Below the pieces are notes generated by a model. That model worked only from the letters and a program-made list of their open reading frames with translations. It did no database searches and was not told the DNA's origin. 64,000 nucleotides of DNA, from NCBI RefSeq assembly GCF_017312725.1, contig NZ_BOPO01000045.1:62001-126000 (forward strand), read 5' to 3'. The number at the start of each line of letters is the position of its first letter. Within the stretch, counting starts at the first letter, position 1. This DNA is from Actinocatenispora comari (GTDB lineage Bacteria > Actinomycetota > Actinomycetes > Mycobacteriales > Micromonosporaceae). The position numbers and the translations under genes are program-made. This document shows positions 8,392-16,260 of the stretch, piece by piece.

Positions 8392-9276
8392 ATGTCCCTG
8401 CTGGTTCCCGGCGAGAGTTCCGAGAGCGGGCCGACACCCGAGGCGTCGGCTCGGTTGTTCGACGCCCTGGTGGAGTCGTCCCCGCATCCGATCGCGGTCT
8501 ACGCGCTGGACACCGGTGTGATCGACTACGTCAACCTCGGCATGGTCGGACTGACCGGTCTGTCTCGTGCCAGCCTGGTCGGCGCGCGGCTGCGCGACCT
8601 GCTCACCGAGGTCCAGCCGAGCCCCGGCTACGCCGACGGCCGCCTCAACGGGCAGTACGGCCTCGCCCTGCCGACCGGTCGCACCCGCATCATCGAGGCC
8701 CGCACCGAGCTGATCGCCGCCGCCGGCGGCAGCTGCGGCCACCTGATCGCCTGGGACGTCACCGAGCAGGCCGGTGAGCAGCGCAAGCTCGCCTACCAGG
8801 CCACCCACGACGCGCTGACCGGGCTGTTCAACGAGGCGCACGCGGTGGCCTACCTGTCCAGCGCGCTGCGCCACCTGCGGGCCGACCACGACCACAGCAT
8901 CGCGGTGATCTACCTCGACCTGAACGGCTTCAAGCGGATCAACGACTCGTACGGGCACCAGGTCGGCGACGAGATCCTCGCCGCCGCGGCCCGCCGGCTC
9001 GCCTCGGTGACCCGCGCCGGCGACCTGGCCGCCCGGCTGCACGGCGACGAGTTCCTGGTGGTCTGCAAGGTGAACAACACCATCCACGCCGCGCACATCG
9101 TGGACCGGATCCGCGCCGTGCTGCGCGAGCCGTACCCGGTGGCCGGTGGCGCGCTGCACGCTCCGGCCAGCATCGGCGTGGCGGTGGCGATCGACCCGGC
9201 GGTGCGCGCCGACGCGCTGGTGCGCTGCGCGGACCAGCGGATGTACAGCGACAAGCGGCTGGTCCGGATCGCCTGA
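8392..9276 (+). CDS. PAS-GGDEF diguanylate cyclase-like protein (HGDEF variant)
   Basis: Residues about 20-130 form a PAS sensor domain (LFDALVESSPHPIAVYALDTGVIDYVN). The rest is a GGDEF domain beginning at QATHDALTGLFN, with IAVIYLDLNGFKRINDSYGHQVGDEIL. The active-site motif reads HGDEF, with His replacing the first Gly. An RxxD inhibitory site (RAGD) sits exactly five residues upstream. GGDEF domains condense two GTP to cyclic di-GMP, which controls development in actinomycetes. Known active enzymes tolerate some change at the first Gly, so activity is uncertain. The ATG at 8392 is preferred over a TTG six bases earlier. No TM segment is seen, so it is probably cytoplasmic. It stands alone and diverges from the roadblock operon. 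Confidence 0.85.
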   Translation: MSLLVPGESSESGPTPEASARLFDALVESSPHPIAVYALDTGVIDYVNLGMVGLTGLSRASLVGARLRDLLTEVQPSPGYADGRLNGQYGLALPTGRTRIIEARTELIAAAGGSCGHLIAWDVTEQAGEQRKLAYQATHDALTGLFNEAHAVAYLSSALRHLRADHDHSIAVIYLDLNGFKRINDSYGHQVGDEILAAAARRLASVTRAGDLAARLHGDEFLVVCKVNNTIHAAHIVDRIRAVLREPYPVAGGALHAPASIGVAVAIDPAVRADALVRCADQRMYSDKRLVRIA

Positions 9277-9492
9277 CGCCCCCTGTTGGGCGGATCGTGT
9301 TCGCGTCCTTCCGCTCGGTACATCGTTGTCCTCCAAGTGCGGGCGGGGTGCGCATCGCGCCGGACGATGAGGCAGGATGTTCCTACGTTCGCCAGAGTCC
9401 CGGCATTTTCCGAAGTGTCGGGCATCGGGGGATGAGGTCCGGCTGCCGGCCTCGCGGCGAGCACCGGTCCGCAACGACGTGGATGGTGAGCC

Positions 9493-10731
9493 GTGCACAC
9501 GATGGCCGTGCACTTGACGACCGGCTGGCCGCTGTTGGCTGCCGCCGCCGCGCTGGCGGTGATCGTCGTCCTGGTCGTGTTGGTTCTGCTCGCGGTTCGG
9601 CGTGCCCGCCGAACCGCGGCGGCGCCCCCCGATCCGGCGACCGCGGCGCGCCCGCCGGCCGAGGCGGACCCGGCGGCCCGCACCGCCGAGGGTCGGTCGC
9701 CGGGTGACCCACTGCGACCCGCCCAGTCGCCAGGCGAGGCGTCGAGCCGGCCGCTGGGCTCCGTCGGGGCGCAGCCGGCACCGGACCGCGTCGCGATCGG
9801 GGGCACCGTCACCGCGGACGGCCCGTCGATCGGCGGCGCCGCGCCGGCCGGGAACGAACCGGTACCGGCGGCCGAGCGGCGCTGGTCGGAGATCGACATG
9901 CGGGAGCTCGCCGCCGCGTCCCGGCAGCTGGCCCGGCCGGTACTGCGGGGCGTGGTGACCGGTGGCTCCGGGGAACCGCTCGCCGACGCCGTCCTGACCG
10001 TCATCAACGTGGCGGGCGGGCAGGCGGGCAACGCCCGGACCGGTGCCGACGGCGGCTACCAGCTCACCATGCCGGCCGAGGGCGGGTACGTGGTGATCGC
10101 GCGCGGCCTCAACCACGAGCCGCACGCCGCCACCGTCGAGGTGCACGGCGTGCTGACCACCTGCGACATCCGGTTGGCCTCGTCGGCCGGGCTGACCGGT
10201 ACGGTCGCCGACCCGGACGGCTCGCCGGTGGCCGGTGCCACGGTGATCCTCACCAACACGGCCGGCGCGGTGGTGTCCGCGCTGCGCAGCAACGCGCACG
10301 GCGGCTACGGCGTGACCGACCTGACCCCCGGGCTGTACACGGTGACCGCGACGGCGCCGGAGCGCGAACCGATGGCGCTCCTGGTCGACGTGCCGCCGAC
10401 GGGAATCGCCCGGCAGGACGTCACCTTCGCGCCGCGCACGCTGACGCTCGCCGGGACCACCCGGCACTCCGACGGCCGGCCGCTGGCCGACATCCGGGTG
10501 TCGGTCGTGGACAGTTCCGGTACCGAGGTGGCGACGACCTACTCCGACGCGTCCGGCCGGTACCGGTTCACCGGGCTGCGGCCGGGTCACTACACCGTCG
10601 CCGCGTCCGGCTATCCGCTGGTCAGCACGCCGCTGGACGCCATCGGGCGGGTCGAGGACCACGACATCAGACTGGGGTACGCCGCTTCGCCGGCGACCGC
10701 CGCCACCGTCGACGAGGAGTACGCGCAATGA
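9493..10731 (+). CDS. membrane-anchored protein with three carboxypeptidase-regulatory-like domains
   Basis: One N-terminal TM helix (WPLLAAAAALAVIVVLVVLVLLAV) is followed by a basic stop and a long Pro/Ala-rich linker. Three tandem CarboxypepD_reg/CNA-B-like beta-sandwich domains follow (about residues 150-400). They are recognisable by repeats such as GEPLADAVLTVINVAGGQ, DGSPVAGATVILTNTAG and GRPLADIRVSVVDSSG, each closing with a GxYxxTxxxPG-type strand. Such domains are usually structural or protein-binding rather than catalytic. The stop overlaps the next start (ATGA), and the next gene carries a fourth copy of the same fold, so they probably act together at the envelope. The start may be GTG 9493 or ATG 9502. 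Confidence 0.78.
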   Translation: MHTMAVHLTTGWPLLAAAAALAVIVVLVVLVLLAVRRARRTAAAPPDPATAARPPAEADPAARTAEGRSPGDPLRPAQSPGEASSRPLGSVGAQPAPDRVAIGGTVTADGPSIGGAAPAGNEPVPAAERRWSEIDMRELAAASRQLARPVLRGVVTGGSGEPLADAVLTVINVAGGQAGNARTGADGGYQLTMPAEGGYVVIARGLNHEPHAATVEVHGVLTTCDIRLASSAGLTGTVADPDGSPVAGATVILTNTAGAVVSALRSNAHGGYGVTDLTPGLYTVTATAPEREPMALLVDVPPTGIARQDVTFAPRTLTLAGTTRHSDGRPLADIRVSVVDSSGTEVATTYSDASGRYRFTGLRPGHYTVAASGYPLVSTPLDAIGRVEDHDIRLGYAASPATAATVDEEYAQ

Positions 10732-11552
10732 CCGGCCAGGCCCTGACGGTACGGATCGAGTCCGGCGACGGGTGGCCGGTGGCCGGCGCGATCTTCACGC
10801 TCACCGACCTGTCCGGCCAGCAGGCCGGGATCGCGGTGGCCGACGAGGACGGTGGCGCCCGGCTCGACCCGCCGCCGCCCGGGCCGTACACGGCGATCTT
10901 CACCGCGCCGGGGTTCAGCCCGTCCGCGACGGCCGTGGTGGTACCGGACGGGCGGCCGGCCGAACTCGGTACGGTGCGGCTGGACCGGATCGCCACCGAG
11001 ACGACGCTGCCCGAGCCCGGCGTCTGGACCATCGACCCGATGCACACCACCGTCGGCGTCACCGTGCAGCACGCCGGTATCTCGTCGGTGCGCGGCCGGT
11101 TCACCGAGTTCGCCGGGTCGCTGATGATCGGCTCGCCGACCGAGTCGTCCACCGTCACCGCCACCATCCAGGCCGAGTCGGTGGACACCGCGAACAAGAT
11201 GCGGGACGACCACCTGCGCTCGCCGGACTTCCTGAACGTCGCCGAGCATCCGACCATCACCTACCGCGGGGTCGGGATGACGCCGGCCGGCCCGGACCGG
11301 TGGACGGTGCGGGGCGACCTGACGCTGTGCGGTCAGACCCGGCCGGTGCCGCTGGACCTGCGGTACCTCGGGGTGGACACCGACCCGTTCGGGGTGGTGC
11401 GGGCGGGGTTCAGCGCCAGCGCGCAGCTGCGCCGGCAGGACTTCCGGATCCGGTTCGCGCAGACGCTCGCCACCGGCATCGCGATGGTCGGCAGCACCGT
11501 CCGGGTCACCCTCGACGTGGAGGCCGTCCAGGGCGACACCCTGCCGTACTGA
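10728..11552 (+). CDS. YceI-family protein with N-terminal carboxypeptidase-regulatory-like domain
   Basis: Residues 1-88 are a single CarboxypepD_reg-like domain (GWPVAGAIFTLTDLSGQQAG, then PGPYTAIFTAPGF). Residues 97-270 are a YceI lipocalin-like barrel: GVWTIDPMHTTVGVTVQHAGISSVRGRFTEFAGSL, MRDDHLRSPDFLNVAEHPTITY and the closing strands to FGVVRAGFSASAQLRRQDF. YceI proteins bind long-chain isoprenoids or polyprenyl lipids. The start overlaps the upstream gene, which has three copies of the same N-terminal fold. No signal peptide is visible, so the protein may be cytoplasmic or exported with its partner. Its stop is one base from the stop of the convergent AraC gene. Confidence 0.87.
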   Translation: MTGQALTVRIESGDGWPVAGAIFTLTDLSGQQAGIAVADEDGGARLDPPPPGPYTAIFTAPGFSPSATAVVVPDGRPAELGTVRLDRIATETTLPEPGVWTIDPMHTTVGVTVQHAGISSVRGRFTEFAGSLMIGSPTESSTVTATIQAESVDTANKMRDDHLRSPDFLNVAEHPTITYRGVGMTPAGPDRWTVRGDLTLCGQTRPVPLDLRYLGVDTDPFGVVRAGFSASAQLRRQDFRIRFAQTLATGIAMVGSTVRVTLDVEAVQGDTLPY

Positions 11553-11553
11553 G

Positions 11554-12390
11554 TCAGCGACCGTTGCGCGAGTGGCTCGGCGGTTCGCCGGTGACCTGCT
11601 TGTACTGCCGGGCGAAGTACGCCGGGTCGGGGTAGCCGAGCGCGTGCGCGATGCGGGCGGCGGACATCGTGGTCCGGGTCAGCAGCTCGTGTGCCCGGTC
11701 GATCCGGGCCCGGATCAGGTACCGGGTGGGCGACAGCCCGGTGCGCGCGGCGAACCGGCGGGTGAACTGCGCCCGGGACAGCCTGGTGCGGGCGGCGAGT
11801 TCGGGCACCGTCCAGCGGCGACCGGGATCGTGCCGCAGGTCGCCGGCGATCTCGTCGAGCACCGCGTCGACCGGGTCCGGCGCCGGCCGGCCGGCATCCG
11901 TCCACAGTAGACAGAGCAGCTGTTCCAGGCAGAGCAGCACGGTGCGGGCGGCGTACCGGCCGGGCTGCCGGTGTGCCGCCTCGGCCCGGCGGGCCAGCGC
12001 CACCACCAGCGCGCGGTCGTGGGTGACGGATCCGTTGTGCGGCGGGACGATCCGGGGCGGGGGCAGCCGCGCGCCGGCCGCGTCGTACGCGTCGAAGTGG
12101 ATGCCGAACACCAGCAGCCGGCGGCGCGGGTCGTGCCGGGCCCGGGGCGCGTCGCCGGGCCCGAACACCGCGCAGCTGCCGGCCGTCAGCGCGATCGCGC
12201 GGTCACCCCACCGCAACGTACCGACGCCGTCCAGCACGCACCACAGCAGGTACTCCGGGAGTGGCCGCGCGTCCCACGACCAGTCGGCCTCGCAGCGCCA
12301 GTACGTCGGGGGCGACACGGCGCGCAGCACCGGCGGCGGCCAGTCGAGCAGTGCGGACTCGGGTGGCGTCGGCATCGTCGCGTGCGTCAA
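11554..12390 (-). CDS. AraC-family transcriptional regulator
   Basis: The N-terminal cupin-like sensor domain (LLWCVLDGVGTLRWGDRAIALTAGSCAVFGPGD) is followed by a C-terminal double helix-turn-helix: WTVPELAARTRLSRAQFTRRFAARTGLSPTRYLIRARIDRAHELL and MSAARIAHALGYPDPAYFARQYKQVTGEPPSHSR. The start is probably TTG at 12390, because GGAGGG sits about eight bases upstream; an ATG at 12375 is the alternative. It is transcribed divergently from the PhyH dioxygenase with about 90 bp between the starts, so that gene is the likely target. The effector is unknown, perhaps a sugar or the dioxygenase substrate. Confidence 0.9.
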   Translation of the reverse strand: MTHATMPTPPESALLDWPPPVLRAVSPPTYWRCEADWSWDARPLPEYLLWCVLDGVGTLRWGDRAIALTAGSCAVFGPGDAPRARHDPRRRLLVFGIHFDAYDAAGARLPPPRIVPPHNGSVTHDRALVVALARRAEAAHRQPGRYAARTVLLCLEQLLCLLWTDAGRPAPDPVDAVLDEIAGDLRHDPGRRWTVPELAARTRLSRAQFTRRFAARTGLSPTRYLIRARIDRAHELLTRTTMSAARIAHALGYPDPAYFARQYKQVTGEPPSHSRNGR

Positions 12391-12481
12391 AAGTGCAACC
12401 CTCCGCGCGGATCATCCATGGCACCTGCCCCGCTACGGCGGTCATTCTAGGCGGTACGGACCGAGCGCCGGGAGGATCACG

Positions 12482-13300
12482 ATGAGCGAATCGTTCAGCA
12501 GGGACGGGTACCTGGTCGCGCGCGGGCTGTTCGCCCCGGACGAGGCGGCCCAGCTGCGCGAGCACGTCATGTCGGTACGGCGCCGGCACCGCGACGAGCA
12601 CGACCTGGTCGGCGTGGACGCGGGCGCACGGGACCCGCTCCGGCGGTACCCGCGGATGGCGCAGCTGCACCGGTGGGACGACACCACCCTGCGTTGGCTG
12701 CTCGACCGGCGGCTGCGCGACGCGCTGGTCGGCCTGCTCGGCACCGAGCCGTACGCGGTGCAGTCCATGGTGTACTTCAAGCCCGCCGGGTCCCGCGGCC
12801 AGGCGCTGCACCAGGACAACTTCTACCTGCGGGCCGAGCCCGGTACCTGCATGGCCGCCTGGCTGGCGCTCGACGCCGCCGACGAGGACAACGGCTGCAT
12901 GATGGTCGTGCCGGGCAGCCACCGGTGGCCGGTGCTGTGCACCGAGAAGGCCGACACCACGGTGAGCTTCACCGACGTGACGGTGCCGCTGGCCGGGCAA
13001 CGCCCGGTGCCGGTGCCGATGCGACCCGGTGACGTGTTGTTCTTCAACGGGTCCCTGGTGCACGGCAGCCTCCCGAACACCAGCGCGGACCGCTTCCGCC
13101 GCGCCCTGATCGGCCACTACGTCTCGGGCGAGGCGGAGCGGGTGGCCCGCTACTACCACCCGGCGCTGCGGATGGACGGCACCCCGCTGGAGCTGGCGGT
13201 CGCCGCGGGCGGTGGTCCCTGCGGCGAGTGGGTCGCCGGCACGGACGGCCCCGAGATCGCCCTGACCGGCACCGAATCGGTCACCCGCAAGCACGAGTGA
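12482..13300 (+). CDS. phytanoyl-CoA dioxygenase (PhyH) family protein
   Basis: The ATG at 12482 follows GGGAGGATCACG; the longer upstream frame is antisense to the AraC gene. The 272-residue product is a cupin-fold Fe(II)/2-oxoglutarate dioxygenase. The metal triad is visible as H110-x-D112 (LHQDNF) and H194 (SLVHGS), with R205/R206 placed to bind 2-oxoglutarate. PhyH enzymes hydroxylate diverse small molecules, including CoA esters, ectoine-like compounds and natural products. No biosynthetic neighbours identify the substrate. It is divergent from the AraC gene and ends before a convergent secreted-protein gene. Confidence 0.88.
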   Translation: MSESFSRDGYLVARGLFAPDEAAQLREHVMSVRRRHRDEHDLVGVDAGARDPLRRYPRMAQLHRWDDTTLRWLLDRRLRDALVGLLGTEPYAVQSMVYFKPAGSRGQALHQDNFYLRAEPGTCMAAWLALDAADEDNGCMMVVPGSHRWPVLCTEKADTTVSFTDVTVPLAGQRPVPVPMRPGDVLFFNGSLVHGSLPNTSADRFRRALIGHYVSGEAERVARYYHPALRMDGTPLELAVAAGGGPCGEWVAGTDGPEIALTGTESVTRKHE

Positions 13301-13371
13301 CCACCGGCCGGCCCTGCGCCGAACGGCGTTCCCGGCAGGTTCCGACCGTGTGGGCCCGGCGGCCCGGTTGG

Positions 13372-15354
13372 TCAGGGGCCGGTGAACAGGGCGGCGGCGC
13401 GCCAGTCCTGGCCGTCCAGCAGCGGACCCGAGACCTGCACCCCGGCCGGTGCCGGCAACCCGCCGACGATCGGGTACCGGGTGAGCGTGCCGCCGGCGTC
13501 CACCGAGTACCAGTAGTCGCCGGCGGTGAACATGCCGCGCACCCCGGCGAAGGTGCCGGACAGCTGGTGCCGGTCCGCGCCGACGGCGCCGCTGTCCGGC
13601 GCGAACCACCGCCAGTACAGGGCGCTGGAGCCGGCGAGCGTGTAGTACAGCCGGCCGGCCCGGTAGGTGATCGAGGTGACCGAACCGAGCTCGGCGAAGA
13701 ACGGCGACGGCGAGCCGCGGTAGGTCTGCCCGCTGCCGGTGGACACGGTGTCCCAGTACGGATCGTGGTACGGGTCGAGCACCTGCGGCGTGCCCGGCAC
13801 CCCGCCGGTGAACGGGCGCCGGGCCAGCGTGCCGTCGTCGGCCAGCGTGTACAGGAAACCGCCGACCACGAACCCGCCGCGCAGGTGCTGCCACCCGCCG
13901 CCGGTGGCCGTGGTGCTCGTGGCGCCGACCCCGGTGTCCCCGTCGTACCCGCGCGCCGCCAGCGTGTCCGCGCCGCCCCGGCCGGCCAGGTACACGGTGC
14001 CGGGCAGGGTGGGTACCGCGGTGCCGACCGGGTCGGTGCCGCCGCGCACCGGCAGGCAGCCGATCCGCTCCCGGCGGTACTGGAAGTTGCCGAGGAAGTC
14101 GGTGTCGTAGCCGAGCCACAGGCAGTCGTCGGTGACGGCCATCGCGGAGATGCCCACCCCGCGCGGGTTGCGGCCCGGGTTCCAGGCGTACGGCAGGCCG
14201 CTGACCGGATCGAGCGCGGCGACGCTCGCCCGGCCGACCGCACCGGCGCCGGCCGAGTCGCGCCCCGCGGTGTTGTTCAGCCAGCGGAAGTGACCACCGA
14301 CGTACACCGCGGTGCCGGTCACCGTGGTCGACAGGAACGTGTCGCCGCCGGAGTGGTCCACCCAGGTCGGTGTGACGTCGCCGCCGACCGTGTCGGTCTC
14401 CCACCGGCTCGCCGAGTCGCACAGCGCGGTACCGCCCGGGCCGCCGGTGGCCACGACCACGAAGTACGAGCCGTCCGGGGCCATCGCCACGTCCCGCACC
14501 CAGGAGTCGAACGCGCCGGCGTTGCAGGTCGCGCCGAACGCCGTGGTGGCGAACGTCGGATCGACGCCCGCCGCGTCGGACCCGAGGGTGAGCCGGACGA
14601 TCTGGTCGTGCGCCACCCCGTCCGCGGTGCGGAAGTTGCCGATCACGATCATCGTGGCGCCGTCCGGCGTGATCGCCCACGCCTTCGTGCCGACCGCGCC
14701 GGTACCGAAGTTGTGGTGCCCGGACAGTTGCACGTCGAGGTAGTCGTCCAGCGCGCCGGTGCCGGCGTCCAGGCTCGCCAGCCCGGAGCGGGCCAGACCG
14801 CCGACGGTGTGGAAGGTACCGCCGAGCAGCAGCCGGCCGCGCTGCACCGCGAGCTCGGTGACGATCCCGTTGACGTACGGCGGGTCGAACGACCGCACCA
14901 GCGAACCGTCGGCGAGGTCGAGCAGCGCGACGCCCTTCTGCGCCACCCCGTCGACGCTGCCGAACCGGCCACCCACGTACACGGTGCCGGCAGGGCCGGG
15001 CGCGATCGCGTCCACCTCACCGGACAGTGCCGGTACGAACGTCGTGGACACCGCGCCGGTCGCCGCGTCGAACGCGAACAGGTACGGCCGGGACAGCTCG
15101 GTGTCGCTGCCCGCGTCGGCGACCTGGGTGAACGTACCGCCGGCGACGATCGTGTCGCCAATCCGCGCGATCGCCTGCACCGCACCGTCCGCGACGTTCG
15201 GGGTGCCGGCCCGCGGCCAGTCCCGCACCAGCTGCGGCGTGGTGGCCCCGGCCTGCGCCGGTCGCGTGGTCAGCGCGGCGCCGCCGGTGGTGAACACGAT
15301 GGCGAGCGCGGCGGTCAGCAGTACCAGGGCACGGTGGGTTCGGCGGTGGGTCAC
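13372..15354 (-). CDS. secreted beta-propeller protein
   Basis: A GTG start at 15354 with AGGAG five to six bases upstream gives 660 residues. A Sec signal peptide is clear (RTHRALVLLTAALAIVFTTGGAALTTRPAQAG). The rest is repeated beta-propeller blades with motifs such as AIARIGDTIVAGGTFTQVADAG, TVYVGGRFGSVDG, RLLLGGTFHTVGG and AVYVGGHFRWLNN. These G-G-x-F blades are seen in delta-60-repeat/kelch-like extracellular proteins. Pairs of Cys in the C-terminal half could form disulfides outside the cell. There is no LPXTG motif or anchor. The enzymatic role, if any, is unknown; a binding or structural surface protein is most likely. Confidence 0.8.
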   Translation of the reverse strand: MTHRRTHRALVLLTAALAIVFTTGGAALTTRPAQAGATTPQLVRDWPRAGTPNVADGAVQAIARIGDTIVAGGTFTQVADAGSDTELSRPYLFAFDAATGAVSTTFVPALSGEVDAIAPGPAGTVYVGGRFGSVDGVAQKGVALLDLADGSLVRSFDPPYVNGIVTELAVQRGRLLLGGTFHTVGGLARSGLASLDAGTGALDDYLDVQLSGHHNFGTGAVGTKAWAITPDGATMIVIGNFRTADGVAHDQIVRLTLGSDAAGVDPTFATTAFGATCNAGAFDSWVRDVAMAPDGSYFVVVATGGPGGTALCDSASRWETDTVGGDVTPTWVDHSGGDTFLSTTVTGTAVYVGGHFRWLNNTAGRDSAGAGAVGRASVAALDPVSGLPYAWNPGRNPRGVGISAMAVTDDCLWLGYDTDFLGNFQYRRERIGCLPVRGGTDPVGTAVPTLPGTVYLAGRGGADTLAARGYDGDTGVGATSTTATGGGWQHLRGGFVVGGFLYTLADDGTLARRPFTGGVPGTPQVLDPYHDPYWDTVSTGSGQTYRGSPSPFFAELGSVTSITYRAGRLYYTLAGSSALYWRWFAPDSGAVGADRHQLSGTFAGVRGMFTAGDYWYSVDAGGTLTRYPIVGGLPAPAGVQVSGPLLDGQDWRAAALFTGP

Positions 15355-15410
15355 GGCGGCTCCTGTGAGGGACAGGTCGTCTGCGTCGTATCGCAGTCGG
15401 TGCGCGGCTA

Positions 15411-15425
15411 ACGACGTACCGTCGT
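15411..15425. promoter_or_regulatory. inverted repeat upstream of the secreted propeller gene
   Basis: A perfect ACGACG-TAC-CGTCGT palindrome, itself flanked by TAACG words, lies about 57 bp upstream of the GTG at 15354 (gene on the minus strand). It is placed where an operator would act. No regulator is assigned. Confidence 0.35.
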
Positions 15426-15780
15426 CTCTAACGCCCGATGTCCCGATTGGTCGCGCCCCGTCCCTCGTCCGTGCATCTCCGGGCTGGCCTCCTGCGCCTC
15501 TGCGCTGCCAGGCAAATCGGCTCGTCCCAGTTCGAGGGGGTAGCGGTACGTTGCTCTACCGTGCCGCGCTGCCGTTGTCACCTTCGTGTTCGGGCTCATC
15601 CGTGATTACCACCGCGGGTCAGCTTCGCTCGCGGCTCGGAGCCAGTCGCCAGACCCGCCAGCAGCCGGTGCTTCGGTAGCGGCGGATGGTCCCGATCAGC
15701 GTGGTGGGCCGCCAGCCTTGCGGCTCATGCGCGATCAGTGGGTTCAGGGCGATGGCGGGCAGAGCGGGTTCGCGGGAAGC
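15426..15780. other. gene-poor interval, nothing convincing
   Basis: About 355 bp between the propeller promoter region and the end of the SLOG-like gene. Only short ORFs without good start sites are seen, such as a 63-codon minus-strand frame ending at 15408. No tRNA, terminator or mobile-element end is recognised. It marks the left edge of the RiPP region. Confidence 0.5.
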
Positions 15781-16260
15781 TCATCGGTCGCGGCTTGCGC
15801 CTTCAGGCCAGAACACGGTGACCGGTACAGCGTGCTCGCGGGCCAGTGCGACGACGTCGGCGGTGCCGCCGTAGCCGCGGGCGGGTTGGCCGTCCCAGAC
15901 TGCCCACAGCTCGTCGATGCGGCCGAGCATGGTGGTGCTGGCGTCCATGTGGGACTGCTCGGTGGATTCGATGTGGTGCAGGCGATGTACCGAACCTGCG
16001 CGGGCGAGGAGTTCGTCGTAGCTGAGGCGGGCGTGCTCGGCGAGCCCGTCGCGGTAGCGGGCGGCGGGGACGATGACGGTGATGTGGCCGCCGGTGTCGA
16101 GGACTGCGCGGGCGAAGATCTGGTCGGCGCCGTCGGCGAGGCAGGTGACGCCGTGCACCGGTTCGTCGCGCGCGGCGAGCTGGCGCCGGATCCGGGCGTC
16201 GACTTCGGTGCCGACTGCGTCGGGCAGTGCCTGGTGACCGGTGATTCCGATCGTCCTCAT
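15781..16260 (-). CDS. SLOG/LOG-like Rossmann protein
   Basis: A 159-residue single-domain protein with a nucleotide-binding start (TIGITGHQALPDAVG), then GVTCLADGADQIFARAVLDTGGHITVIVPAARY and a C-terminal DELWAVWDGQPARGYGGTADVVALAREHAVPVTVFWP. This pattern is typical of SLOG superfamily domains, which bind nucleotides or their derivatives and are used as sensors in signalling and conflict systems. The start overlaps the stop of the XRE regulator (TGATG; a GTG one codon earlier is possible), so the two are co-translated. Similar XRE/SLOG pairs commonly accompany RiPP cassettes in actinomycetes, which is why I link it to the divergent graspetide genes. Confidence 0.78.
   Translation of the reverse strand: MRTIGITGHQALPDAVGTEVDARIRRQLAARDEPVHGVTCLADGADQIFARAVLDTGGHITVIVPAARYRDGLAEHARLSYDELLARAGSVHRLHHIESTEQSHMDASTTMLGRIDELWAVWDGQPARGYGGTADVVALAREHAVPVTVFWPEGASRDR

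Noticed and set aside
8344-10728. A 794-codon minus-strand ORF antisense to the GGDEF and carboxypeptidase-regulatory genes
   Set aside because: It is low-complexity Arg/Gly/Pro-rich and runs opposite to two clear domain proteins; it is a high-GC shadow frame.
11651-12481. Long plus-strand extension of the PhyH gene
   Set aside because: It is antisense to the AraC gene and the ATG at 12482 has a good Shine-Dalgarno site.
15408-15599. A 63-codon minus-strand ORF upstream of the SLOG-like gene
   Set aside because: No Shine-Dalgarno site, no recognisable pattern, and it crosses an apparent promoter region.
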